Positions 14,545 to 23,139 are shown, numbered from the stretch's first letter. The stretch is 24,818 bases of DNA from UBA7672 sp036733305 (GCA_036733305.1 DAINAT010000046.1:1-24818); one strand, 5' to 3'. Made by a program: numbers and translations. Notes: generated from the letters alone by a model not told the origin.

Positions 14545-14556
14545 TGCTCACAAACC

Positions 14557-15888
14557 TCAGTCGTCTTCGTCTTTCAGCCCCTTCGGACGCTCGGCATCGA
14601 GCGGGAGGCGGATTGTCGCTCGCAAACCACCAAGCTCCGACTTGCCTAGCGTGACGTCGCCGCCGTGGGCGCGGGCGGTGTCGCGGGCGATGGTGAGGCC
14701 GAGGCCGACGCCGGAGACGTTCTGGTTGCGCGAAGGGTCGAGGCGGCTGAAGGGGCGGAAGGCGTCTTCGTAGTTTTCAGCAGGAATGCCAGGGCCGTCG
14801 TCTTCGATGGTGATGACGGCTTCGCCGGGTGGCGTGGTGACGGAGATGCGCACCGTCTTGCCGTGGTCGGCGGCGTTGTTGGCGAGGTTTGAGATTGCGC
14901 GCTTCAGATTGAGCGGGCGCACGCGCATCTGGACGGGCGAGCCGAACAGGAATTCGAGGCGCGAGCGGGCGGCTGCGGCTGCTGCGGCTTCGCGGGTGAG
15001 CGCCAAGAGATCGACCTGCACAGGTTGCTCGCCTTCCTCGCCGCGCGCGAAGGCGAGGTAGCCATCGAGCATCCGCTCCATCTCTTCGATATCTTTTTTG
15101 GCGGGGCCGATGTCGTAGTCTTTCGGGGCGAGCGCCAGTTCGAGCTTGAGGCGGGCGAGGGGCGTGCGCAGGTCGTGGCTGACGCCGGCGAGCATGGCGG
15201 TGCGCTGGTCGGCGTAGCGGCGGATGCGGTTGCGCATGCGCAGGAGCGAGCGGGCGGCCTTTCGCACTTCCAGCGCGCCGGACGGCTTGAAGTTCGGCAT
15301 GTCCTCGCCGCGTCCGAATGCGTCGGCGGCCCATGACAATTGCAGGATCGAGCGCACCTGGTTGCGCAGGAAGAGATAGGACGTGATCAGCAGGAAGACG
15401 CTGAACGCCACCGTCCACACGATGAAGATGTGCGCGTTGATGATGATCACGCGCTTGCGGTCCATCTTGGCTTCGAGGACGCCGTCCGGCAGCAAGATAC
15501 GGAGCGTCAACTGGTCGTCGGTGCGGTAGCGATAAGTCCAGCTGTGGCCTTCAAAACGGAAGCGCAGCTCTTCACCGAGTTCGTCGCAGCAATCCTCGCC
15601 ATCCGGGCGCGTGAGTGTTGTGGCGCCGGGCGTGAAGGAGACATCCATCAGGCCCGCGCGGCGGAAGCCATTGACGTCGTCCTGCCAGTCTTCCGGGTGC
15701 TCCAGCCGCTGTTCGTTGATGAAGACCAGTTCGGCGACGACAGCGCGCGAGAGGCGGGCGTTGACCTGCTGAACGTGGGTGTAAAAGAAGTAGAGCGTCA
15801 TCGCGATGACGAAGATCAGCATCGGAACGATGAGGATCAGGATGTGCCGGGCGTTATAGCCTCTGGGCGTATAGTCGCGCAGGCGCAT
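14557..15888 (-). CDS. Membrane sensor histidine kinase (EnvZ-type)
   Basis: The protein has 443 residues. Transmembrane helices at about 15-37 and 149-173 enclose a periplasmic domain of about 110 residues. A HAMP linker follows (about 174-225), then the dimerisation helix with the H-box GVSHDLRTPLARLKLEL, phospho-acceptor His238. The ATPase domain has the N-box NLANNAADHG at 334-343, G1 DDGPGIP at 363-369 and G2 GVGLGLTI at 393-400, so it should be active. The periplasmic domain carries adjacent cysteines (100-101, in GEDCCDEL). It is the last gene of the MarR-OmpR-kinase operon, starting one base after the regulator stop. Its stimulus is unknown; envelope or redox sensing is plausible. Confidence 0.94.
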   Translation of the reverse strand: MRLRDYTPRGYNARHILILIVPMLIFVIAMTLYFFYTHVQQVNARLSRAVVAELVFINEQRLEHPEDWQDDVNGFRRAGLMDVSFTPGATTLTRPDGEDCCDELGEELRFRFEGHSWTYRYRTDDQLTLRILLPDGVLEAKMDRKRVIIINAHIFIVWTVAFSVFLLITSYLFLRNQVRSILQLSWAADAFGRGEDMPNFKPSGALEVRKAARSLLRMRNRIRRYADQRTAMLAGVSHDLRTPLARLKLELALAPKDYDIGPAKKDIEEMERMLDGYLAFARGEEGEQPVQVDLLALTREAAAAAAARSRLEFLFGSPVQMRVRPLNLKRAISNLANNAADHGKTVRISVTTPPGEAVITIEDDGPGIPAENYEDAFRPFSRLDPSRNQNVSGVGLGLTIARDTARAHGGDVTLGKSELGGLRATIRLPLDAERPKGLKDEDD

Positions 15889-15889
15889 A

Positions 15890-16567
15890 TCAGTCCCCGG
15901 TCAGCCGGTAGCCGACGCCGCGGACGGTCTGCAGATGTACGGGCTCACGCGGATCGCGCTCGATCTTGCGGCGCAGGCGAGTGACCTGCACATCGACGGA
16001 GCGTTCGACGCCGGCTGCCGTGAGCATGGCGAGTTCGTGGCGCGAGACGGGGGCGCCGGCGCGGCCGGCGAGAATACCGAGAAGCTGGGTTTCGCTCTCC
16101 GTCAGGCGGACGAGGCGGCCATCCTTGCGAAGCTCGCCCTTGCCGACGTGGAAGATCATGCCGGAGAGGCGCAGTTCTTCCACGGGTGCTTCGGGTGCTG
16201 CGCGCTTCAGGATTGACGCGATGCGGAGCGCGAGTTCTTCCGGCTCAAAGGGTTTGGACAGGTAGTCGTCCGCGCCGATCTTCAACCCCTCGATACGTTC
16301 TGCCGGGAGCGAGCGGGCGGTGAGCAGGATGACAGGCGTATCGGACTTCTTCTCGCGCACGCTCTTGAGCAGGGAGAGGCCGTCCTCGCCGGGCATCATC
16401 ACGTCCAGGATGACGAGATCGAACGTCATGGTCGCCATCATGCGGCGAGCGGTTTCGGCGTCCTTAGCCGTCGTGACGTCGTGGCCCTCGCGCGTGAGAT
16501 AGCGCTTCAGCAGGTCGCGCAGGCGGTCGTCGTCGTCGACGCAGAGAATGTGGCCCTTGACGTTCAC
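15890..16567 (-). CDS. OmpR-type response regulator, PetR-like
   Basis: The protein has 225 residues. The receiver domain (about 5-120) has an acidic pocket in CVDDDDR, phospho-acceptor Asp55 in VILDVMMPGEDG, Thr83 in LLTARS and Lys105 in SKPFEP. The DNA-binding winged helix (about 128-222) ends with ERSVDVQVTRLRRKIE and VRGVGYRL, the classical OmpR/PhoB pattern. The start overlaps the stop of the MarR gene by four bases (ATGA), and the kinase follows after one base, so the three are one transcription and translation unit. The MarR + OmpR pair matches petP-petR of Rhodobacter, originally described upstream of cytochrome bc1 genes. No bc1 genes are visible here, so the regulon is unknown. Confidence 0.93.
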   Translation of the reverse strand: MNVKGHILCVDDDDRLRDLLKRYLTREGHDVTTAKDAETARRMMATMTFDLVILDVMMPGEDGLSLLKSVREKKSDTPVILLTARSLPAERIEGLKIGADDYLSKPFEPEELALRIASILKRAAPEAPVEELRLSGMIFHVGKGELRKDGRLVRLTESETQLLGILAGRAGAPVSRHELAMLTAAGVERSVDVQVTRLRRKIERDPREPVHLQTVRGVGYRLTGD

Positions 16568-17076
16568 GTGTCGCCCCGGGCGCGGAGAAGCTCGGAGAGG
16601 ACGCGGCGGGCCCCGCTGACGGCGTCAGGTCCGCCGGTGAGGAAAGCCTGGCGCAGGGCGGCGCGGCGACGTTCGGTCGCGTCCCGCGTGAAGGTCATGC
16701 CATCAGTGGTGAGCGTGACGAGGCGGCGGCGGCGATCGCGGGGGTCCATTTCGCGCTTCACGAAGTTCCGGGCTTCGAGCTGGTTCAGGTTGCGGGCAAG
16801 CGATTGCTTGGGCGAGGCGAGGCGCGCACGCAGATCGCCCACGTCCATGGGCCCGAGATCGTGGATTTCCTGCAGGATATCCATTTCGGGGGAGGAGATG
16901 TTGGCGGCGGCGCCGGCCGTTTCTGCCAGTTGGGCGATCCGGCGCGCGGCGGCGCGGATCAGGGCGGCCCCCTCATTCAGGTCCTGGTCGCGCAGATACA
17001 GCCGGCCGTCGCCTGCGGAAGAGGCGCTGGCCGCCGGAGCGGGAGTAGGCGGGGGTCGGTTGACAGGTATGGCCAC
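16564..17076 (-). CDS. MarR-family transcriptional regulator, PetP-like
   Basis: The protein has 170 residues. A Pro/Ala-rich N-terminal extension (about 1-24) precedes the MarR winged helix (about 30-160): SSPEMDILQEIHDLGPMDVGDL, then a recognition helix in SPKQSLARNLNQLEARNFVKRE, and the wing DPRDRRRRLVTLT with the conserved DxR pattern. It probably binds DNA as a dimer. It is the first gene of the operon, followed by the OmpR-type regulator and kinase, an arrangement like petP-petR. It is divergent from ilvE across only 73 bases, so it could control itself and ilvE from that gap; I see no clear palindrome there. The start is not supported by an obvious Shine-Dalgarno sequence and could lie further in. 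Confidence 0.9.
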   Translation of the reverse strand: MAIPVNRPPPTPAPAASASSAGDGRLYLRDQDLNEGAALIRAAARRIAQLAETAGAAANISSPEMDILQEIHDLGPMDVGDLRARLASPKQSLARNLNQLEARNFVKREMDPRDRRRRLVTLTTDGMTFTRDATERRRAALRQAFLTGGPDAVSGARRVLSELLRARGDT

Positions 17077-17149
17077 GACCGGACAATGGGAGTGAAGGAC
17101 GCGAAACTCAAGCTAGTACCCTAATACCGCGTCTTCCAAGGACCTAAAA

Positions 17150-18070
17150 ATGGCTGCCCCTACTCCTGGTTTCGTCCCGTACGACGATCGTGATGGCTGG
17201 ATCTGGCTGGACGGCAAAATTGTGCCGTGGCGCGACGCCAAGATCCACGTATTGACGCACAGCCTGCATTACGGCGCATGCGTATTCGAGGGCGAGCGGG
17301 CCTATGAGGGCAAGGTGTTCCGGTCGACGGACCACTCCAAGCGCCTGCACAAGTCGGCCGAGCTGGTCGGCTACAAGATTCCGGTGCCGGTGGCCGAGCT
17401 GGACGCGATCAAGCTCGAGCTGATGCAGAAAAACAGCCTCGAGGATTGCTATATCCGCGCGTTCTCGTGGCGGGGTTCGGAGATGATGGGCGTTTCGGCC
17501 CAGCAGGCCTCGATCCGCACCTGCGTGGCCGTCTGGTATTGGGGCAACTACTTTGCCGACAAGACCAAGGGCATTCGCGTGACGATGTCTGACTGGCGCC
17601 GTCCGGCGCCAGACACGATCCCGTCGGCTGCGAAGGCTTCGGGCCTGTACATGATCTGCACGATGTCGAAGCACAAGGCCGAGGCCGAAGGGTTCTCGGA
17701 TGCGCTGATGCTCGACTATCGCGGCTATGTGGCGGAGCTGACGGGCGCGAACGTGTTCCTGATCCGTGACGGCGCGATCCACACGCCGACGCCGGATTGC
17801 TTCCTCAACGGCCTGACGCGTCAGACCGTGATCGAGCTGGCCCGCGCGAGAGGCTTTGAAGTCATCGAGCGCCACATCACGCCGGATGAGCTTTCGACAT
17901 TCTCGGAATGCTTCATCACGGGTTCGGCCGCGGAAGTGACGCCGGTGGCGGAGATGGCGGGGCATCACTACACGCCCGGCAATATCACCGGCACGCTGGC
18001 CGACGACTACAGCCTTCTCGTGCGCAACAAGATCACGCTCGAGCAGGTGCGGGCCAGCATCAAGGCCTGA
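17150..18070 (+). CDS. ilvE: Branched-chain amino acid aminotransferase
   Basis: A PLP enzyme (fold type IV) that interconverts Leu, Ile and Val with their 2-oxo acids using glutamate/2-oxoglutarate. The protein has 306 residues. Features are WIWLDGKIVPWRDAKIHVLTH near the start, LHYGACVFEGERAY at about 39-52, the PLP-lysine segment PSAAKASGLYM with Lys162, and the class-IV signature VAELTGANVFLIRDG. FITGSAAEVTPV follows near the C-terminus. AAGGA (17138-17142) is seven bases before the ATG. The gene is divergent from the MarR operon and convergent with the HIT gene, with a strong hairpin between. Confidence 0.95.
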   Translation: MAAPTPGFVPYDDRDGWIWLDGKIVPWRDAKIHVLTHSLHYGACVFEGERAYEGKVFRSTDHSKRLHKSAELVGYKIPVPVAELDAIKLELMQKNSLEDCYIRAFSWRGSEMMGVSAQQASIRTCVAVWYWGNYFADKTKGIRVTMSDWRRPAPDTIPSAAKASGLYMICTMSKHKAEAEGFSDALMLDYRGYVAELTGANVFLIRDGAIHTPTPDCFLNGLTRQTVIELARARGFEVIERHITPDELSTFSECFITGSAAEVTPVAEMAGHHYTPGNITGTLADDYSLLVRNKITLEQVRASIKA

Positions 18071-18103
18071 GCCGGTAAGCATTGAGTCCGTAAGCATCAT
18101 GCG

Positions 18104-18142
18104 CGGGCGTGCGAAGGTCACGATGTGATCGTCGCACGCCCG
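18104..18142. terminator. Bidirectional hairpin between ilvE and the HIT gene
   Basis: A perfect 11-bp stem (CGGGCGTGCGA at 18104-18114, TCGCACGCCCG at 18132-18142) encloses a second small stem (TCAC/GTGA) in the loop. It sits between convergent stop codons (18070 and 18187). The symmetric G/C-rich hairpin suits a two-way terminator, though no long T run follows on either strand. The rest of the 116-base gap holds nothing I recognise. Confidence 0.6.
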
Positions 18143-18186
18143 GCGCGCTATGCGGCCCCGAATTTATCCAGGATAGACCCCGGGCT

Positions 18187-18621
18187 TTAGAGCGCTGCGG
18201 CGATCCGTTCTGCCTGCGCCCGCAGGATTTCCAGATCGGCCGGCTTGCCGCCGTGATGCGGCTGCAGGGGCAGGTTGGAATAGCGCGGGACGACGTGGAC
18301 GTGCAGGTGGAAGATCGTCTGCCCGGCAGGCGCGCCATTGTACTGCGTCACCACTACGCCATCGGGGCCCAGCGCCTTGATCACCGCCCGGGTCAGCTTC
18401 TGTACGGCGGCGAAATAGACGCCCAGCTTTTCGGTCGGGAAGTCAGTCAAGTTGCGCGCGTGAACGTTCTTCGGGATGACCAGGCAGTGGCCCTGGCTCT
18501 GCGGGAAGATGTCCATGAAGGCCAGGACATCGTCATCCTCGAATATCTTCACGCACGGCATCTCGCCGCGCAGGATCTTCGCGAAGATGTTGCCGCCGTC
18601 GTATTCGCCAACAAGGCTCAT
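18187..18621 (-). CDS. HIT-family nucleotide hydrolase/transferase
   Basis: The protein has 144 residues, typical of the Hint branch. The histidine triad HLHVHVVP has His105, His107 and His109. The N-terminal pattern NIFAKILRGEMPCVKIFEDDDVLAFMDI with HCLVIPK is also diagnostic. Members hydrolyse nucleoside phosphoramidates or dinucleoside polyphosphates; the physiological substrate is usually unknown. Its ATG shares one base with the TGA of the GNAT-like gene (TGATG), so the two are coupled. It is the end of a minus-strand series and faces ilvE. Confidence 0.94.
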   Translation of the reverse strand: MSLVGEYDGGNIFAKILRGEMPCVKIFEDDDVLAFMDIFPQSQGHCLVIPKNVHARNLTDFPTEKLGVYFAAVQKLTRAVIKALGPDGVVVTQYNGAPAGQTIFHLHVHVVPRYSNLPLQPHHGGKPADLEILRAQAERIAAAL

Positions 18622-19826
18622 CAGAAGCTCTCCTCCTCGTGCTCAGCCGGATGCGCGCCCTTCCGGAAGGGCGAATACTCGCTGAGTTCGTCGATACCTT
18701 CCTCGACCGCCAATCGCTCCCTGTCGAGATATTCCTCGACCGCGCGCCTCAAACCGCTGTGAGCGATCCAGTGCGCCGAGCGTGTCAGCGACGGTTCATA
18801 ACCGCGGGAAAGCTTGTGTTCGCCCTGCGCGCCAGCCTCGACGCGCGCCAGACCGCGCTCGATCGCGAAGTCGATTGCCTGATAATAGGAAATTTCAAAG
18901 TGCAGGAACGGCCGGTCTACGCTCCGCCCCCAATAGCGCCCGAACAGCGTGTCCGAGCCGATCATATTCAGCGCGCCGGCAATCGGGCGCTTGCCGTCCA
19001 GGGCGAGGATCAGCAGGCATTTATCGGCCATTCGCGTATGCAGAAGGTCGAAGAACTCGCGGTTCAGATAGGGCGAGCCCCACTTCCGGCCGCCCGTGTC
19101 CATGTAGAATTCGAAGAAAGCATCCCAGTGGTGCGACTTGATCTCCGCGCCGGTCAGCCGGACGATCTCCAGCCCCTCCTGAGCCTCGCGCCGCTCCCGC
19201 CGCAGCATCTTGCGTTTGCGGGATGACAGTTCGGCGAGGAAACCCTCGAACGAGGCGTAGCCGCGATTGATCCAGTGGAATTGCTGGTCCTCCCGCAGGA
19301 GATAACCCTGCGCCCCCAGCGCATGCCACGTGTCTTCCTCAAGGAAGTTGAGGTGGGCGGACGATACCCGCCATTGCTGGCCGACTTCCACGATCGCATT
19401 CGCCAGCGCTTGTTGGATCGCAGCTGCGTGCGGACCTGCCGACAGCAGCCTGCGTCCCGTCACTGGCGTGAACGGCACGGCGCACAGGAGCTTGGGATAA
19501 TACCGCCCGCCAGCGCGATGCAGCGCATCCGCCCACGCATGATCGAACACGAACTCGCCGCGCGAATGCATTTTCAGATAGAGCGGGGCGGCGCCTACCA
19601 GCGCGCCAGACTTGTCGTGCGCCAGCAGGTGGCGCGGGGTCCATCCCGTCTCCGGCTGCGCGCAGCCTGAACTCTCGCAGGCTTCCAGAAAGTCCCAGTC
19701 GAGAAAAGGGTCGTATCGCTCGCCCACGGGCGCAGCGAGCGCATTCCAGCTAGCGCGATCGACAGCCGACATCGCATCGGCAACCGATAGCGCCAGTTCG
19801 ATCCGGTCTGCGGAATCGTCGGCCAA
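18621..19826 (-). CDS. GNAT-like acyltransferase (COG3146/DUF482 family)
   Basis: The protein has 401 residues. It contains WNALAAPVGERYDPFLDWDFLEA near the start, a KMHSRGEFVFDHAWADAL stretch, SRKRKMLRRERREA in the middle, and HKLSRGYEPSLTRSAHWI near the end. I recognise this as the COG3146 'peptidoglycan biosynthesis/recognition' GNAT family, which resembles FemAB-type aminoacyltransferases. The substrate is unknown. The start is TTG at 19826: there is no nearby ATG, and GAGG lies six bases before the TTG, so the non-ATG start is well supported. The gene ends in a one-base overlap with the HIT gene. The 115-base gap upstream has a small hairpin (TCGGG/CCCGA, near 19900). Confidence 0.88.
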   Translation of the reverse strand: MADDSADRIELALSVADAMSAVDRASWNALAAPVGERYDPFLDWDFLEACESSGCAQPETGWTPRHLLAHDKSGALVGAAPLYLKMHSRGEFVFDHAWADALHRAGGRYYPKLLCAVPFTPVTGRRLLSAGPHAAAIQQALANAIVEVGQQWRVSSAHLNFLEEDTWHALGAQGYLLREDQQFHWINRGYASFEGFLAELSSRKRKMLRRERREAQEGLEIVRLTGAEIKSHHWDAFFEFYMDTGGRKWGSPYLNREFFDLLHTRMADKCLLILALDGKRPIAGALNMIGSDTLFGRYWGRSVDRPFLHFEISYYQAIDFAIERGLARVEAGAQGEHKLSRGYEPSLTRSAHWIAHSGLRRAVEEYLDRERLAVEEGIDELSEYSPFRKGAHPAEHEEESF

Positions 19827-19941
19827 TGTTCACCTCGGGCCAATCTCACTCTCGAGCCAATCTTATTGGGGAAGTTCGGCCCCATCTCACTATATCGGGT
19901 CTTCGCCCGACTTTGCGAGGGCCAGATCACAGAGAATGGGC

Positions 19942-20640
19942 CTACAGTTCGACGCTGGGGCCTTCGAATATGGGCGCTGCGCCGTATTCGCGGGCAGTCG
20001 CCAGTTCCTTGTCCGTCCGTACAGTCCAGGTGACCATCGGCAGGCCGCCGGACGCCTCGGCCATTTCCGACAGGATGGAGTGGTGCGGCCCGACATAGTC
20101 GCAGCCCAGCCCGCGCGCAGTCGCCGCCTTGGTCGCGATCTGCATGGGATTATTATCCGGCGCCACCAGCAAGCCTATCGGCCGATCCGTCACCAGCCGG
20201 CAGAGTTGCGCCACGGTCGGTTCGTCGAAGCTCATCACCGCCAGCAGGCCCCGCCGCCCATTGATGACAGCAGCCACCCGCTCGGCGATGTCGCTGGGAT
20301 TGTCGTCGACCTTCAGCTCGATCAGGACGGGCAGGCCCTCCATGACATCGAGCACGCGCTCCAGAGACGGGATGTGCGAGCCATCCGGCAGGCGCGCCAC
20401 CGACAGCTCGTCGGCTTTCAGCCGGTCGACAATTTCATCCCGACCGCACATCCGTTCGAGGGTGGCGTCATGAAACACCACGGGCAGGCCATCCATCGTC
20501 AGCCGCACGTCCAGCTCGACGCCGTAGCCAGCAGCCCGCGCCGCCTCGAAAGCAGCGAGCGAATTCTCCGGCACGTCTCCGCCCCATAGGCCGCGATGGG
20601 CGTAGTCATAGCCGGAGACGTCGAAGAACCGCTCGCTCAT
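19942..20640 (-). CDS. Glycerophosphodiester phosphodiesterase
   Basis: Hydrolyses glycerophosphodiesters to glycerol 3-phosphate and an alcohol, recycling phospholipid head groups. The protein has 232 residues. The GDPD motif is clear: YAHRGLWGGDVPENSLAAF with His15 and Arg16, then VELDVRLTMDGLPVVFHD with Glu42, Asp44 and His58. LIELKVDD follows with Glu108 and Lys110. No signal peptide is present, so it is cytoplasmic like UgpQ. The frame is open further upstream into ridA, but the ATG at 20640, 10 bases after the ridA stop, gives the normal N-terminus. It is probably in one operon with ridA. Confidence 0.93.
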   Translation of the reverse strand: MSERFFDVSGYDYAHRGLWGGDVPENSLAAFEAARAAGYGVELDVRLTMDGLPVVFHDATLERMCGRDEIVDRLKADELSVARLPDGSHIPSLERVLDVMEGLPVLIELKVDDNPSDIAERVAAVINGRRGLLAVMSFDEPTVAQLCRLVTDRPIGLLVAPDNNPMQIATKAATARGLGCDYVGPHHSILSEMAEASGGLPMVTWTVRTDKELATAREYGAAPIFEGPSVEL

Positions 20641-20650
20641 TTCAGCTGTA

Positions 20651-21106
20651 TCAGGCGAACTCGACGATCGCGTCGACTTCCACCGCCGCGCCCATCGGCA
20701 GGACAGGGCAGGCGACAGCCGAACGCGCATGACGGCCCTTGTCGCCGAATGCCTCGACCATCAGGTCCGAGCAGCCATTGATGACCTTTGGAATATCGAC
20801 GAACGCATCAGCCGAGCTGACGAAGCCGCCGAGCTTCACCACGCGCGTCACGCGCTCAAGGTCGCCCAGCGCCGACTTCATCTGCGCGATCAGGTTGATG
20901 GCGCAGACGCGCGCCGCAGCCTGACCCTCTTCAAGCGTCATGGTGTCGCCAAGCCGGCCGGTGATCAGGCCGTTCGGCCCCGCGCTCACCTGGCCCGAAA
21001 TGAACAGCAGATTGCCGGTGATGACGAACGGTACATAGTTGGCTACGGGCGGGCGCGGTTCGGGCAGGTTTACGCCGGCAGCTTTGAGACGTTCGAGTAC
21101 GGACAT
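20651..21106 (-). CDS. RidA/YjgF-family protein
   Basis: The protein has 151 residues, the longer RidA type (COG0251). RidA enzymes deaminate reactive enamine/imine intermediates, protecting PLP enzymes. Visible conserved parts are NLLFISGQVS, AINLIAQMKSALGDLERVTRVVKL and the C-terminal HARSAVACPVLPMGAAVEVDAIVEF with the substrate-carboxylate arginine. Two in-frame ATGs occur (21112 and 21106). AGGAG abuts the first and stands six bases before the second, so 21106 (MSVLERLK) is chosen. Neighbours are DUF1905 upstream (64-base gap) and GDPD downstream (10 bases). Confidence 0.93.
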   Translation of the reverse strand: MSVLERLKAAGVNLPEPRPPVANYVPFVITGNLLFISGQVSAGPNGLITGRLGDTMTLEEGQAAARVCAINLIAQMKSALGDLERVTRVVKLGGFVSSADAFVDIPKVINGCSDLMVEAFGDKGRHARSAVACPVLPMGAAVEVDAIVEFA

Positions 21107-21170
21107 GTGCATCTCCTGATCTGGCTCCGTTCTAGGGCGACAGGCCGTGGCTTGTCATCCCGGAAAGACG

Positions 21171-21473
21171 TCATCCCAGAAGGTCGAAGGACACCGAAAC
21201 CTCGATCGTATCGCCGAGTTCGATCTTCTCCTTGCGCCGCACATCGGCCTTCACGGGCAGCAGGAAGGCGTCTCGCTTCTTGTCGTGAAACAGCGATGTC
21301 TCCCAGCGCGTAAGCCCCGTCCGCGCCTTCACCCGGAACGAGCCGAATGGCTTTAGCTGTCCGGTGGTCAGTGTGCGGATGCGTTTCGACAGGCTGGCGG
21401 GCAGGGTCACGAAATGCCAGGCGCCGGTGCTTTCCTGCGTCCACACCTTTGCGCGGAAAGTCTCGTCCAGCAT
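21171..21473 (-). CDS. DUF1905 protein
   Basis: The protein has 100 residues from the ATG at 21473 (105 if the in-frame GTG at 21488 is used). The DUF1905 pattern is clear: FRAKVWTQESTGAWHFVTLP, then FGSFRVKARTGLTRWETSLF and DAFLLPVKADVRR. The fold is a small beta barrel; biochemical function is not established, and the domain is sometimes fused to YdeI-type domains. GGGGAA lies just upstream of the ATG, and GGGAG upstream of the GTG, so the start is uncertain. It lies 19-34 bases after the antiporter and probably shares its transcript. Confidence 0.85.
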   Translation of the reverse strand: MLDETFRAKVWTQESTGAWHFVTLPASLSKRIRTLTTGQLKPFGSFRVKARTGLTRWETSLFHDKKRDAFLLPVKADVRRKEKIELGDTIEVSVSFDLLG

Positions 21474-21507
21474 CGCGTTCCCCAGCACGAACTCCCAACC
21501 GGAACCC

Positions 21508-23139
21508 TCAAGCGTAGCGCGTTTCCATCAGGTCGATCTCGCGCACCAGCTTTGTCGCGACCTCGTGCTCGATCTGGCGGGCCCTTGCGAGACGATAGAT
21601 TTCTGCTCGCTCCGCACGCAGCGCTGCAATCCGCAACTTCTTCTCGATCTCGTCGGATCGCCGCACGAGTTCGGCTGCTTCCCCGGTCTGGCTGCGGCCC
21701 TGGATACGCTCGCGATAGACGTCCATCAGGCGGACGGCTGTATCGATGTAGATATCGGCATCCGCCTTGCCCGCAGACATCTCGTGTTGCGCGGCTTCGA
21801 TCGCCTTGATTGCGGCCTGTGCAGCCGCGACCCGCGTCTTGTCCTCCACCGCCAGATGTTCCGCCTCGGCCGGCATCTCCAGCCCCTTGAGCAGCATGGG
21901 CAGGAAGAAGGTCGCACCCAGCAGCGAGACGATGATCACTGACGCGGCCAGCAGGATCGCCAGATCACGCGCCGGGAAATTGGTTCCATCCGCCAGAACC
22001 AGCGGGATCGTCAGAACGCCGGCCAGCGTGATCGCGCCACGCACGCCCGCGAGCGACATGACGGCAACCACGCGCCATCCAGGCCGCTTGGCGTCGGGCG
22101 CGGTCTTGTCGCGCCGGAAGTTGATCTGCACCGATACCCACACCCAGATGAAGCGCAGCAGTCCAAGAACGCCTGTGATGGCGCCGGCATAGATCAGCAG
22201 CCACCACGTCTCATGGTGCCCGGTTGCTTCAACGGTCTCTTTTGCCCCTGTCACGATGCCCGGAAGCTGTTCGCCGAGCAGGACGAAGATCACACCGCTC
22301 AACGCGAACTGCAGCATGTCCCACACGACGCTGCGGCGAATGCGGGTCGAAGCCATGGCCTGGCCCGAGACTTCAACGAAGCTCATCGTGATGCCGGCGG
22401 CAACGGCCGCGAGAATGCCCGAGCAATGGAAGCGCTCCGCCGCCAGATAGGCCGCGAACGGGATGAGCAGGCTGATCAGGATTTGCGTGCCGCTTTCCTC
22501 GCCGAATTTCTTCGACAGCTTGCCTTTCGCCCACGTGATCACCCAGGTCACGCCAACGCCGATCGCAATTCCGCCCAGCGCGAGCTGCAGGAAGGTGAGG
22601 GAGGCATCAACGATCGAGAACGTGCCCGTCAGCGCCGCCGCAATCGCGAAGCGCAGGCAGACAAGGCCCGACGCATCGTTGAGCAGGGACTCCCCTTCGA
22701 GGATGTGCATGATCCGCTTCGGGATCGGCGTCCGCGCGGAAATCGCAGACACTGCGATCGGATCGGTCGGCGAAATGACGGCGGCCAGCGCGAAGGCCAC
22801 GGCCATCGGCATCGACGGGATCAGCCAGTGGATGAAGAAGCCGACCCCGACCACCGTGAACAGGACAAGCCCGAGGGCCAACTCGAGGACGATCGATCGG
22901 TCGCGAAGCAGGTCCTGTTTGGGAATACGCCAACCGTCGAGGAAGAGCAGGGGCGGCAGGAAGAGCAGGAAGAAGATGTCGGGCTCAAGTTCGACGCGAT
23001 AGCTGGTGGCGTAGGCAATCACGGCCCCGATGGCGATCTGCACCAATGGCAGCGGCAACGGGATGGGCAGCATGCGAACGACGTAACCGCTTGCGACAAC
23101 GCCAAGCAGCATCACCAGAATGACGTCGATTGTTCCCAA
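21508..23139 (-). CDS. Na+/H+ antiporter, CPA1 (NhaP/SynNhaP-like)
   Basis: An inner-membrane exchanger for sodium (or potassium) and protons, for pH and salt homeostasis. The protein has 543 residues from a TTG at 23139. About 12 membrane helices span residues 3-425, followed by a cytoplasmic, charged, helical tail of about 120 residues. Ion-site motifs are SPTDPIAV (Asp126) and GESLLNDASGLV (Asn154-Asp155), the CPA1 'ND' type. The frame has no ATG before a methionine nine residues in, which would cut helix 1. The TTG used here keeps the hydrophobic GTIDVILVML start and has GGGA upstream; another TTG at 23190 is possible but lacks a ribosome site. DUF1905 follows closely. Confidence 0.9.
   Translation of the reverse strand: MGTIDVILVMLLGVVASGYVVRMLPIPLPLPLVQIAIGAVIAYATSYRVELEPDIFFLLFLPPLLFLDGWRIPKQDLLRDRSIVLELALGLVLFTVVGVGFFIHWLIPSMPMAVAFALAAVISPTDPIAVSAISARTPIPKRIMHILEGESLLNDASGLVCLRFAIAAALTGTFSIVDASLTFLQLALGGIAIGVGVTWVITWAKGKLSKKFGEESGTQILISLLIPFAAYLAAERFHCSGILAAVAAGITMSFVEVSGQAMASTRIRRSVVWDMLQFALSGVIFVLLGEQLPGIVTGAKETVEATGHHETWWLLIYAGAITGVLGLLRFIWVWVSVQINFRRDKTAPDAKRPGWRVVAVMSLAGVRGAITLAGVLTIPLVLADGTNFPARDLAILLAASVIIVSLLGATFFLPMLLKGLEMPAEAEHLAVEDKTRVAAAQAAIKAIEAAQHEMSAGKADADIYIDTAVRLMDVYRERIQGRSQTGEAAELVRRSDEIEKKLRIAALRAERAEIYRLARARQIEHEVATKLVREIDLMETRYA

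Noticed and set aside
16564..18070. MarR operator in the 73-base gap between the petP-like gene and ilvE
   Set aside because: Only a weak AGCT-centred symmetry; not enough to call an operator.
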